A stretch of DNA of 30,530 nt from Dissophora ornata (lineage: Eukaryota; Mortierellomycota; Mortierellomycetes; Mortierellales; Mortierellaceae), in contig MU616649.1 in NCBI GenBank assembly GCA_025201705.1, positions 1 to 30,530 of the forward strand, written 5' to 3'. The translations under genes and the position numbers were made by a program. The stretch's first letter is position 1; each line of letters starts with the position of its first letter. The notes beneath the pieces were generated by a model. The model made no database searches and was not told the origin of the DNA. It saw nothing but the letters and a program-made list of their open reading frames with translations. This document shows, piece after piece, positions 1 to 11,312 of the stretch.

Positions 1-154
1 AAAAAAAAGCGTCATTTTAATGCCATTTTGCCATTTGCCGCACAAGAAAGCATTTCGTTGTTTCTATATTCCACTTGTTGTGTCACCGAAACACATTTCC
101 ACTTCCCCTCCATCCATCCGCAACTCAAAGCTTGATTCGCTTTCTCGACTCGAT

Positions 155-3100
155 TCAATCAGTTTCCATCGGCTCCGTCTGTTGCTGGTGCTGGTGCTTC
201 TTGGACCTTTGCGATACCTTCCATGCTTGGATCTTTTCACGTAGCTCCACATCTGGTATCACAAATAAAGGCATCGTTCAGTCAAATTCAGGCATCGGAC
301 AAATCTGGGCAGTTCGATTTAAAAAGTTAAAAGCACCACCCCCCTCCCTCCCTCAACTTACTGTCAATGACATCTCCAATCTTGAGGGGCATGCGGTTGA
401 AAGGATCTGTTGTGTCTGACAACAAGTGTGATTTGATTGTGCTTCGGTCGATAGAAATATTCGACGTTGGCAACAGCACAGGATCTTCCATGAGCGAATA
501 GAGCAGAGGGTCTATTTAAAAAAAAGGGGGGGGGCAGAAGTAACATTGTTCTGTCAATGGCATGCTTTCGAGACATATAATCGTCATATAGAAAACCCTT
601 GGCAATGAAGAAAACTTACCCAGAAATTCATCTGGGATCTCACCCAACTCTTCTTCATCTTCGGCTCCTTGTTGTCGAACATCCTCGACCTTCTGGACTA
701 GATTTTTCAGCGACACAATCTCATCCGCACTCTTTAAGCTACGTCCTTCCAGAATTCGACTAGCCTTGTAAAAGATACTGGCACTATAACTGCGGTCATC
801 TCGCGCCAAGGCCGAGATGAACGTTGGACAGTCCAGGTTCAAGTAAATGGCAATGATGTCTGACAGCAAAATACGGGGTTGGAAGCGGTACTCTTCTGGG
901 TTCTTGACCTATTATTCGTCATAAAGCAAAAAAAAGAATAAAAATTAATAACAATTACACTGTCCAAATGCTCGTAATTTGCAGCCGGGACGGCTACAGT
1001 ACCTTTAGTGTTGACATCTTGTCACCGACAAGGATAACAAGGTTATAGTCCAACATAGTCGCTAATCGGTCCACAATCTCTGCTGTCAGGAATGGCTCCT
1101 TGATCACCTGGGTCAGGTATGATAGCATATTGACGGTCTCATTGCCCAACGCAATGTACGACGATGCCTGGCGTTGCGCTGTCCTGTAAGCGCTATCACG
1201 CTCCTGTTGGTGCTGGGGTGTCTGAGCTTCCCATGTTGCCTTGTCGTCCATCTCAACTTCAATGGCACGAATCTCCCCGAGTTTTGTCAGGCCCTCATCC
1301 AGCAAGTACGTAGTATCGTTCATTAGCAGGTTTACAAAGCGCACAAACGAGTCAGATTTCCTAAAAAGTAAAAAAGCATAAGAATTGGTTCAAAAATATC
1401 ATTCTCGACCGTTGACAGTAAACACTGAAAATAATAACGTACTGGCTCTCTGTTTTGACCATGTCCCGATGGATCGGATTCTTCCAGACAAACTTTAGGA
1501 TTTGCGAAATGTTATATCGAATGTTGAACTTGTCATAGAACTGGGAGCTACGGCCAGTGTTCTCAACCTCCACGTAAAAGTTCATGATGGCGGGAATAAG
1601 GCACTGTAGAGCAACTGGGTGCGTGTTGAGTTTGATACCCAACGTATCGTCATTCCTCTGACCACGATACGGCAGAGTCATGTAAAACAAGATCTAAAAA
1701 TGTGGAATCTGCCTTTTAGACACCCCAATACTGATCACGACTTGTTTGGCGAGCTCAGTGTGAACGTCATTCGAAATGGTAGCATACCTCGGCCAGTTTC
1801 GCTTTCAAGTACGGGTTCTTAATATATCCTGGCGTTATCAAGAACACCATAGTAAACGTGATCAACTCGTCAAGAGTCGAGGATCCCACAGTCTCTGGCG
1901 AGTGCCTCAGCACAAAGAGAAAATACTCTACAATGTCCTCGATGATATACTCTGGCAGAACTGCAAAGTTGTCTGCAGGCTTCTCTGGAAGAGGCAACTT
2001 GATTGGGCTGCGTGGGTAGCTTTGAGCAGGGTCAACCATTCTTAGGAGCCACGCCATCGCAAGATTGTAAAACTGGAAAGAGTGGTTGAGAATGATGGGG
2101 TCCATGATCTGGGACTCTAGAGACAGGCGGAATGTCAACATCGTCTCTAACCGGGTCTCGTAGCGCTTGATCAAAAGACTGTTTTCAGCTGAAATTTGTC
2201 CAGAGGTCTCCTGCTCCTTGAGGCGGTCATACTGCTCTCTCATGTCGTAAAAGTCTTTCATAAAGCGTTTGTAGTCGATGTACATCCTGGAGATTCCAAT
2301 GTGATGAAAGCCCAGTGTCAAGAAAAATATGTCCGAGATAAAGTTTGTGGCCTGTGTCGCGGTCTCGCTCGCGTACGCATCTGCCAACTCCTTGCTTGCA
2401 CATATCCTTGTCTCCTTGCTGATATCGATCTTTGAGTCGCCCTTGAAGTATGTTAGGGAAATCTTATCCACCTTGGAATGGCTGCTATCCAAGAAGGGAT
2501 CGCAAAATTGCATCAAGACTTCTGTAATGTTGTAGATGAAGCCATCTCCAGAGACCGTCGCCCGGTCGACCTGCATCTGCGCACGACGCTCGTTCTTGCT
2601 CATGACAGAGTAGAAATAGCCCAGCATCTTTTCCTTTGGTTCTGGTCCTGATCTAATGATGCCGTTGACAACCTGGAAGAGCAAGGTGTGAATACCACGC
2701 ATAGTTCCCCGGATTGATGAAAAGGCGCCAGCAGAGTCGGCCTTGTTCCTCTTTAACCCTGTGCCAAACAGTTCCACCACCGATGACTATTAATAAAAAT
2801 AGTATAACATGGTCGCTGAAGGTTAGAAAGAGTTTATATTGCCGTGCCTCAGATCGAAGACGAATGCGATATGCCACATCAACTCACATCATCAGAGCAA
2901 AATCCTGAAGTGTTGAAGAATGGTCCAAGAGCAGAGAAAGCCTCGATCTGGCGTGCGGTGGCATTAGATGGATTCCATGTAGCAACACTTGGAATAACAG
3001 CGGCAATTGCAGGAACTTCGATCAAGGACAGGATAGCCCTGAACGGTGTCCTCCAGTCCGTCAAGATGGTAGCTGATCTTGCGCGAGAAGCAATTCCAGA

Positions 3101-4537
3101 AACTAGCGGCTGGACGATATTTTCCAGACCATCGTCCTTAAACCGCTCTGCAATATCTTTCAAAAATTCGATCGGAATGCCGCTGGGAGTATCCTGATCT
3201 GCCATCAGTCTCTCCACCAACTGACTCGCTCCAAGCGTCGTGTTACTGTCGCAAAAAAATCAAGACTGGTTAGACTGGAAACCTCTACAGAATACAGAAA
3301 ACGATGTTTGCCAGTAATACTAGGGGGAAGGAGAATGACTATACCTCTGGATCTGAGGGAACATATCTGGCATTTGAAGAACAAGTCCAGCGTAAGAGAC
3401 GAGCAAACTCTTTGAAGCATTCAGTGACTGGACACGTTCCTCAATGACATTCTCGGGGAGAGTCTAGAGATCAAGTTGGTTAGCTTATGACACAGTCGTG
3501 AAAGAGGATAACAAGAGGCGCAACGTGAGCAAAACATACCTTGGCCCTGGAGGTTTGAAGTTTGACCATTTCCAAGCGTTTCCAGCAATCCAGGAGGTAG
3601 TCGAACAGAGAGTATCGGAGCTGCCCACGCTCCAATAGGTGGGCATTGGATTCTTCATTTGGGTCGGTGGACATGCGCTCCACGAGGACGCGATCCAGAG
3701 ATGCTTGGCTGATAGCCAATGGTTCTGATGAATAAGCGAAGCGAAGAACATGTGATTAGTACGACTATAGATATCTCCTGATGCGTAACATGGGAATCCC
3801 GACGAGGCAACAGTACCTTTTTCTTCTGCCAACTCGTGGGCGAGATTAGAAAGGAACAGCATTGGGGCTGGCGCGTTTTCGTTCTATAAAGAGAACGGGA
3901 CCGAGGTACATATCAATGATCCAGTGAACTGCGGCTTCCGAAAGAGTGACGTGATCTGGCAAACACAGTGCGGGAATCTGACGTACCAAGGATACCAGCA
4001 GGATGCGAGAAAGGGCCTCATTCTGCCAGGCCTCAAATGTCAGGGCAGGCTGCTTGGGTGTCGAGGGACTTGCGGGCTGTAGGTGGAAGAGAGGAAGAGT
4101 CAGTATAGGAAGTGAATGCCTCAACAATTGCGTCAAGAGAACCATCAGAGTCCATTGAGAGAGAGAGTGGCAGATCTTCCATACCTTTGGTGAAGCCGGG
4201 GCCACGATATGAATGGCTTTGGCCGGTGTGGCTGGGGCAGGAGAAGGAGTAGTGGGTTTCGATGACGAATTGGACCTGGGGACAGAAGCTGCGGCCGATG
4301 TCGATGGTGTGGCTGGCCTCTGGGCCTCCTGCGTCTGCTGCGCGTTGTAGGCGCCCTGAAGCTTTTCGAGACGTTTCAGGCGAATCTACACGGAGGTATA
4401 TGGTGTTAGAGCAAAAAGATATTGAGGTCGCTGTGGCCCCCAGCCTACATGCGACGGTTTGCTGTGTCTATCGAGCAGGGCCATACCCGTTCTCTCTCCT
4501 CCTGAGTCAAGGGGACATCATTCGTCGCGTCTTGCAT
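155..4537 (-). CDS. UFD2: Ubiquitin conjugation factor E4 (UFD2 family, U-box ligase), 13 exons
   Basis: E4 enzyme that lengthens ubiquitin chains on substrates already marked by E1-E2-E3; family members work with Cdc48/p97 in proteasomal degradation. Exons (complement): 4487-4537, 4185-4385, 3987-4076, 3817-3883, 3540-3724, 3345-3463, 2888-3245, 1788-2786, 1443-1693, 1003-1360, 620-908, 362-511, 155-252. All 12 introns are GT-AG, 76-125 nt, with matching phases; the sum is 3216 nt, giving 1071 aa, normal for the family. An N-terminal Arg-rich helix ([14 protein letters not shown]) resembles other UFD2 starts. The Ufd2 core fills roughly residues 200-980 (for example [16 protein letters not shown] and [16 protein letters not shown]). 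The U-box spans about 989-1058, with [15 protein letters not shown] and DPFNRMPL visible. The start ATG has an in-frame stop upstream (just before 4579) and a CCACC Kozak context. The C-terminus fits between 252 and 155. Exon boundaries are my inference. Confidence 0.93.
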
Positions 4538-5713
4538 GGTGGTAGGGTTGTTGTCCTTGGAGGATGACGAATCGGGTTCAGGGTCCTATCAATCCTGGGT
4601 GGAGCAGCTGAGAGGATGGGATGCTGGTTAGATGAAGCGGCGAATGTCAAGGATTGTCTAAAAGACCAAAAGACCAGGACCACGTCTGCACCTTTTTCTA
4701 CGACCCTCTGTGTCCCCCCCTACAAAAAAAAAAAAAGACTTGCGCAAGGACAGCTCGCGTCGCAGTCACATGACTGTGTCCAAATGGCGCCACCAAAAAC
4801 AGGGAGGCATTTGATCCTCGGAGTGGTGTCTGCATCAGCTGCAGGAGCGGTGGATGGGGCAGGACATGAGTTGACGACACACGGAGGCGAGGAAGTCTGC
4901 TGACAGGCTAGTGTTGTTGTGTCCAACTCGACGTAGACTCAGCTGGTGCAATTAATTATCATGGACATTCCACCACCCACCACGACAAACACACACACGC
5001 ACCTGTCTCTAATGCGTGAGAGAGAGGGAGGGCGTCGAAGCAAATTGCAACAAGTGGGCTGCAGGGCTGTCCGTCCGAATCTCAACGCTCACTTTTCTCA
5101 TCATCGACCTTCCCTCTCCCACCCTCCCCTCCATCCCCTCTATCCCCTCCATCCCCTCCCTCCATCAACCCGCTCCGACACCGCATCTGGGGTGCTTAAT
5201 CACTCTTCATCCGAACCACACGCGAGTCAACCACTCCAGCCTCTCCATCCTCAACATCAGCTCCATCCTCTCCATCCTCTGTTCCAACCCACTAACGCGC
5301 CCAGACTCACCACCCACTCTCCGTCAGGTACGAAACAACCCACACAGCTACATTACTCTATCGAGAGAGACACAGCGAGATCATCCAAAGAGATGCATGG
5401 TGAAAGAGCGCTTCTGCAACAGACGGCTCTTTATTAGCTTGCCCCATCTCTGTCTCACTGAGGGAATGGCTCTTTATCTCCTGCGACAATCGCCAAAGGA
5501 CACGGAGCCATTGCTCATTCGTGTACCTTGCAGCAAAGAGAAAAGGAAAGAAAACACAGGCGTCATGTGCGACCCAACTGCGACCTAGTCTCTGTCTCGC
5601 CTCCCTCCCTCCCATCATCTCCCGCTCCACCAAACAACCATCCTCCCTCTCCAACTGACCCTCTCCTCCTCCACCCCATCTCCAGACCATCCCTTCTCTA
5701 GTGGTCCCTTGCC
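4538..5713. promoter_or_regulatory. Divergent promoter region between UFD2 and the RhoGAP gene
   Basis: Non-coding stretch between two divergent start codons. It holds a C7/A13 homopolymer junction at about 4716-4737, an imperfect CCCTCCAT-type tandem array at about 5100-5165 with a weaker CTCCATCCT cluster at 5253-5290, and a strongly pyrimidine-rich plus-strand tract at 5590-5700 just before the RhoGAP ATG. That tract is typical of fungal core promoters and 5' leaders. The long open frames here (for example 4946-5437) are low-complexity Pro/His/Ser readings of the CT repeats and are not genes. I see no clear TATA box. Confidence 0.6.
5100..5165 (+). repeat. CCCTCCAT-like short tandem repeat
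   Basis: About six imperfect copies of an 8-nt CCCTCCAT/CCCTCTAT motif in the divergent promoter. It makes a purine/pyrimidine strand-asymmetric tract. Confidence 0.6.
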
Positions 5714-8700
5714 ATGTCCCAAAGCACCCGGTCGGACCAGTCTCTGTCCCAGGGACAGGGCCCCGACATGAGTAGCGATGCCGCCTTGCAGCAGGTCACT
5801 ACCGAGCGCAACTCGCTCCGGTCCCAGAACGACCAGCTCTGGAAGATCATTGAGAAACAGCGCATCATCATTCAGAACCTGCAAAAGGACATTACCAAGA
5901 TCTCTTCCGAACGTGATCTCTTGCGGCACCTTGCCGCCGACAATGAAAACTTCAAGAACGGCATTTCTTCAGCTAGTCTTGCGCAGATTAATGGCCACTA
6001 CCAGCAATCGAAGCGATCAATGGAAAGAAGAGCGCAGGAGAACGACACAGCAGCAGCAGCAGCTTCCTCATCGGAACACACTGTAGCTGCAGTTAACGAC
6101 AAGGACACCAAGCTGGCCTCGGTGTCCTCTTCGGCGTCGTCCACTGCAGAGCTTCGTCCCTTGCAACTCGATCAGGCAACCCAACAGAAACCTGGACAAG
6201 AACCACAGACCCCAAAGACCGCACAGTTGACGCCCTCTTCAAATTACGATGGCAGCTACAACTATGATGACAATAAGGACGACCAGGCAGACGAGGGTCG
6301 GCCATCAATGTCGCAGGATGACGAGGTTGGGTCGCAGGGCAGCTACGATCCAGAGGTCCAGGTTGCCACGGCAGGAAGTCGTGTGCAACACCAGACGCCC
6401 TCCGCAGGCTCAGCTGCTGCAGCCCTAGATCGGTCTTTGCCTTCAAGGTCCGACTCGACGCAGTCCCAACAAGGTAATACCCGCGTGCGCTCTAAACCCC
6501 GCTTCATTCGCCAGAGAGTTTGTGGAGCAATAGATGCTATCTATCGCACAGCTTCATCACCCCTGCAACAGTGTTCTCCGCTGTAAGCCCAGCCCTTATT
6601 AACAGGCATGCAATGCGTGTGTCTGTGTGTGTGCGTGCGTGTGTGGCATGCATCCTTCCAACCAATCAGCCTGCACACCAGAAAGAACAGGCATGAACCC
6701 TGCATACGCGCGCCCAAGAATATTAGCTAATCATTATATTCTTATTATTTATTTTTATTGTTATTGTTATTCTTAATATTCTTATTGTTTTTCTCCGCCA
6801 CCATCTGTTCGTCCACAGCGCAAATTCAATCCCCAATGAACGTTGGGAGCCCGACCAACACCCGAAATATTTCCGGCAGTTTGGCCCTTGGGCCCCTTGC
6901 ATCGTACACGCCCCACCCACCGCCTCGCTCGCCAAGGAGAGAGCGCAGGGATATGAGTGACACCACTTCCTCGCCTGTCGCCTCCGACAATGAGGACGAC
7001 CTGCCCCAGGGCTTTCAGGGATCGAAGAAAAAGAGCGCCTCTAACAAATACGGCGTGGACCAGTCATCACCGCTGTCTCAAGGACCCATTCAGGCAGGAG
7101 CCCAGGACCAGGAACAGAATGTCATGTCTGCCTCCAAGGCTCAGATGACCCGCAAGACAATCTCAGCACAGATTCCAACCATCCCAGCGGCATTGATCTC
7201 CCAGGCTCAGGCTCAGGCTCAGGCACAGGCTCAGGCACAGGCACAGGCACAGGCACAGGGAGGACAGGATCCAAACGTTCCAACTCCCTTAAACAATGCA
7301 AGCCAGACACTGACCCCGGTCTCGCCCATTACTGCCATCATTGACCAGGATGCTGAAAAGTTCAGGGTATACATGAGCAAGCTCACCAACCCCAGCCGTA
7401 GGAATTTCTCTGCACCTATCCAAGTTGATAGCGAGTCCCGGGGCCATGCAGCTGCCCTGGGCCAGGCTGTTGCAATGGAGAACATCCAGAGCCAGGTGGA
7501 GATTCAGAGCCAGCTCTTAGGCCAACTCCAAGGTACGACAGGTCCTGCACAAGCTGACTAAATTATGTTTGAATGCCAATGGCAGCAATGTCTAAGTTGC
7601 CCTTGACTTTATATGATCAAACCGTAGGCCACAGCGGAAAGGGGGCTCTGAATCCCGTTCAGGGAGCGACCCGCGCTAATTTCTCTGTCCCCATCAGTAT
7701 TTATGAGCCACGTACTCCAACCAGCGAAAGCACTGACTTTGGCCGCAATGATATCAGTCGCACGTCTGGCGATGGTGCTGACCATCATAACTCTCTTGCC
7801 GATTCCATGGAAAAGAACAGCAGTCAACTTTCGCTCCCGACAGAGAGCCGGAGTAAGAGGCGCGAGTCTGCACTGCAAATGTTCGAAGACTACCCAAAGA
7901 TTACTGCTCGCTCGGCGTCCCACCAGCGCGACGATGACGATTCAGCCAGCGGTCATAGCATGCCACCTACTCTTCCTAAACGATACGAGTCTCAGCAACT
8001 TCAGCAGGGCGATGACATTATTCGCAACCGCGTGGCCTCACCCACACCCTCTGGCAACTCTTCTCTGACCAACACTCTCACGAGCACCCAAGCCTCTCTG
8101 AGTCACTCTCGCTCCGCACCGACGTTTCATCAACAGGCCTTCAGCATGTTTGCAGACAGCCTCGAGTTTGTGTCGATCCTTGTCATCGGTAGTAATATTA
8201 AAACGAATGACAAAGGCAGGGAACAATTGACGTTCTTAATTTCGATCGGACAAGAAGTCCAAAGCGAGCACGACGAATCAATGAACCCACACAAAGAAGA
8301 GGATGAGCTTTGGAGAGTTGAGAAGCAATATACAGACTTTGTTAATTTGGATTCAAAGGTAAGCAGATAGCCCTCGAAAGCACTCTGTGAAATGTTGGTT
8401 TTGTTTACAAGCTTCCGTTCTCAACCGTCCTTTATTGTCTTTGATCCGCCGTCATACAGCTTCGTGTCACACAGTCAAGAAACATTATCAATGCGTTGCC
8501 AAAATTGCCTGACAAGAATCTTTTCAGCACACATGCGCCCTCCAAGGTCGATGCACGCAAGTTGGCGCTTGAGCAGTATATCCAGCAGGTGACATCACTT
8601 CGAATCAAGGACACGCGAGATCTTTGCGAGTTCTTGAGCACGAATGTTGTGGAGCGTGGGAAGAGACAGGATGGCAATAGCCCTGGCTGGAAAGAGGGTT

Positions 8701-10759
8701 ACCTCACCAAACGTGGAAAGAATTTTGGCGGGTGGAAGACGCGTTTCTTTTTGCTCCGTGGGCCTGTCTTGGAATATTTTGATACCGTAAGTGTAGAGAC
8801 CGATGGACCGTGTTCGATGGCCTTGGAGGGAAGTATACTGACTGATACTTGTATATTTTTTATTCTTATGTGTGAGTAGAAAGACGGCCACCACCTGGGA
8901 TCGATTCCGTTGATCAATGTTCAGATCGGCCGCCAACAGGCTCCGGATAAGCCCCAGGACGGCTCTGGAGATATCAGCAGGGATGGTTCTGTGGATCTAA
9001 ACTCATACAGACATGCGTTCCTCATCTTGGAACCCAAGAAGGGTCAGACGGCCGCTGATATCAAGAAGAGCCCTGGTAGCGTCATCCGCCATGTACTCTG
9101 CGCTGAGACTGATCAGGAACGAGACGATTGGGTGGATGCTTTGATGATGTATGTGGGTAAAGATGTTTCCGAGATCCCTGAATCCAATGAGCGCGAGAAG
9201 AGCGGAAAGAAAGTACCAGAAATCCAAAAGTTAGGCGCCACTCCTATCAAGGACCCGCAGCCCGTGAAGGGCAACGAAAGACAGCAGCGCTCGATCCCCA
9301 CTTCTCACTCGACACCATCACTTCTCTCTCAGGGACGTGGAGGTGCTCTGCCGCAATCGCCTACCACAATGGTCATGAACGTGGATGAGAGACATTCCAG
9401 TGAGCGGCCGTCTGGCGAAGGGCCATATTCGCCAAACCCCAGGGGCGCCAACACACAGCAACAACAATTTCCGAGAAATCCATCGTCGCTGTCTCTACCT
9501 CAAGAGGATGTAAGTGTCCAGCGAAATGCAAATATATGTGACAAAAGACACCTGAAGAACGAGACTATTAACGAATGAACTCATGTATTCAATATATTAC
9601 CTATCAGACCAACTTCAAATTGCCTCCTGAGGAACAACCGGCACCACCGTTTCCGCCCACATCGGATGCAGCAGAGAAGAAACAGAAATCAAGGATGACG
9701 TTCTGGCCAAAGAAGAGCTCGAGCTCCAAGGAGGAGTCGGCCGTACCCGTGCCCGTCTCTGCAGGGCAGCAGGGAACCCAACAACCGCCTGGATCCACTC
9801 CCGCAGTACAGGACTCCAGGCTGAGAACCTTTTTAGGCAAGGGTAGCAACAGCAATGTCACCAATGTTGGCGGTGGCGGTAGCAACAGTAATATGCCAGC
9901 ACAAGCCCAGAATGCCAGTTCGATTCCGCAGCCACCGTTACCTCCGCCTCGCCAGGTCTTTGGCGTCACTCTTGAGCAGGCGATCGAGCAGGCACAGATT
10001 CAGCCTGGATATGAGCTCCCGGCTGTAGTATATCGATGCATCGAGTACCTCAACGCCCACAATGCCAAGATGGAAGAGGGTATTTACCGCCTGAACGGAT
10101 CACAGGCCATGATCAAGGGCTTGAAGGAGCGTTTCAACCATGAAGGTGATGTGACGTTGCTGCAAGAAGAAGAGTACTATGATATCCATGCTGTTGCAGG
10201 ATTGCTGAAGCTGTTCCTTCGCGAATTGCCTTCATCTGTTCTGACGCGGGAACTGCACAAGGACTTTCTTCAGGTTATTGGTAAGTTAATGTTTCTCCTT
10301 TTACTAGTCCTTGCAGCTACAGCAATTGCCCACAAGAGTCGTGAATAACACCGATTTTTCTATCCTTCTCCTTTTTTTTTTTTTTTTTCTTTTGCAATGA
10401 AAATAGAATTGGCAAACAGGACGGACCGCGTGGACGAGCTGACGCGACTGGTGGCAAGTCTGCCCGAGGCCAATTACACGATTTTGCGAGCACTGACGGC
10501 ACACTTGATCGAGATTGTAGACAATGCGAACGTGAACAAGATGACAGCTCGCAATGTCGGAATTGTGTTCTCGCCGACACTGGGAATTCCCGCAGGAGTG
10601 TTTGCGTTACTGATGTCGGATTTTGACCAGATCTTTCATACGAGTGATGGACGGATCATGCCGTTGGAGAATAGTGATCTGCAGGAACATCACCATTCCG
10701 GAATAGATGCGATGATGGATATGAACATGGACCCGAACACGATGGTTCCGCCACAGTGA
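5714..10759 (+). CDS. Bem3-like PX-PH-RhoGAP protein, 7 exons
   Basis: GTPase-activating protein predicted to switch off Rho/Cdc42 GTPases at membranes and control polarised growth. Exons: 5714-6473, 6819-7532, 7628-8358, 8460-8786, 8880-9509, 9608-10280, 10407-10759; phases match and total 4188 nt, giving 1395 aa. Domains: coiled coil about 30-75; long disordered region to about 660, including a Gln-Ala tract; PX about 668-800; PH about 811-940 (GWKEGYLTKRGKNFGGWK, later DQERDDWVDALM); Pro/Ser linker; RhoGAP about 1171-1350. The arginine finger is R1215 in EEGIYRLNGS. The invariant Lys (GLLKLFLRELPS) and Asn (MTARNVGIVFSPTL) are present, so catalysis should be intact. The order coiled coil-PX-PH-RhoGAP is that of yeast Bem3. 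The start is fixed by an in-frame TAG at 5699-5701. It converges tail-to-tail with the downstream minus-strand NLR gene. Confidence 0.93.
6474..6818 (+). other. Unusually long intron 1 of the RhoGAP gene with microsatellites
   Basis: 345 nt, against 93-126 nt for the other five introns of the gene. It holds a GT-rich microsatellite at about 6616-6643 and an ATT/GTT-rich stretch at 6721-6790 before a good acceptor (GTCCACAG at 6811-6818). Donor GTAATA follows CAACAAG. Joining 6473 to 6819 keeps phase 1. Confidence 0.75.
7201..7260 (+). repeat. CAGGCW hexanucleotide repeat encoding a Gln-Ala tract
   Basis: About ten copies of CAGGCT/CAGGCA, in frame in exon 2 of the RhoGAP gene. It encodes an alternating QA run of about 19 residues within the disordered region. 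The copy number is a multiple of 6 nt, so changes would not break the frame. Confidence 0.85.
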
Positions 10760-11312
10760 AAAGATAAAAACGAAAAAAAAAAGATTAACGAGAGATTAGA
10801 GTAAATAATTCAGTAATTCAGTCAAGCCTTTTATATATCCATTCCCTCCCCTCCCCCCCCCCCTCCCATTCACACTACCACCATATTGCATAGTCCTTTT
10901 TACCCAATATCTTCATTAATATATATGCTATGTCCTTGAATCAAATGGTGTAGATAACTTGAATTACGCGATGGTTCTTGCGAACTGGGTTTATAATATG
11001 ACTCGCTATCCGATGTGCTTATTGTTGGGTATGATATGTAGAAACGTTCGGTTTTGCGTATTCACTTTTTTCTGAACGCATCGAGGAATAAATCGATGCT
11101 ATAATGGTTTATAATGGATAAAGTGCCCCTCTTGATCCAGTTCTTGATGGTTCACAAGTGACACCGTGCACAGGGCGATATTGTGCCAGCTAAAGGGTTA
11201 CCTTGATAATCTTCAGTTCGGATCGTATCATTGCATAGGGCTTGCTGAGTTGGGTATGGAATACTCTTGCAGTATGATGGTTGTAATCTTCATATTCAGC
11301 CTCGTGAAAGTT
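10760..11312. other. Convergent 3' intergenic region
   Basis: It separates the RhoGAP stop from the stop of the minus-strand NLR-A gene. A C-rich homopolymer tract lies at about 10843-10866. An AATAAA-type sequence at about 11086-11091 and AT-rich sequence at 10795-10920 could serve polyadenylation. No gene or RNA is recognised; the 62-aa open frame at 11166-11354 has no support. Confidence 0.5.

Noticed and set aside
3884..3986. Apparent frame break in UFD2 between RILLVSL and the next block
   Set aside because: Resolved by a normal 103-nt intron (donor GTACGT, acceptor TTTATAG), which restores a family-like sequence.
4946..5588. Overlapping 163- and 190-codon plus-strand open frames
   Set aside because: Translations of CT-rich tandem repeats in the divergent promoter (Pro/His/Leu/Ser), with no domain and no splice logic.
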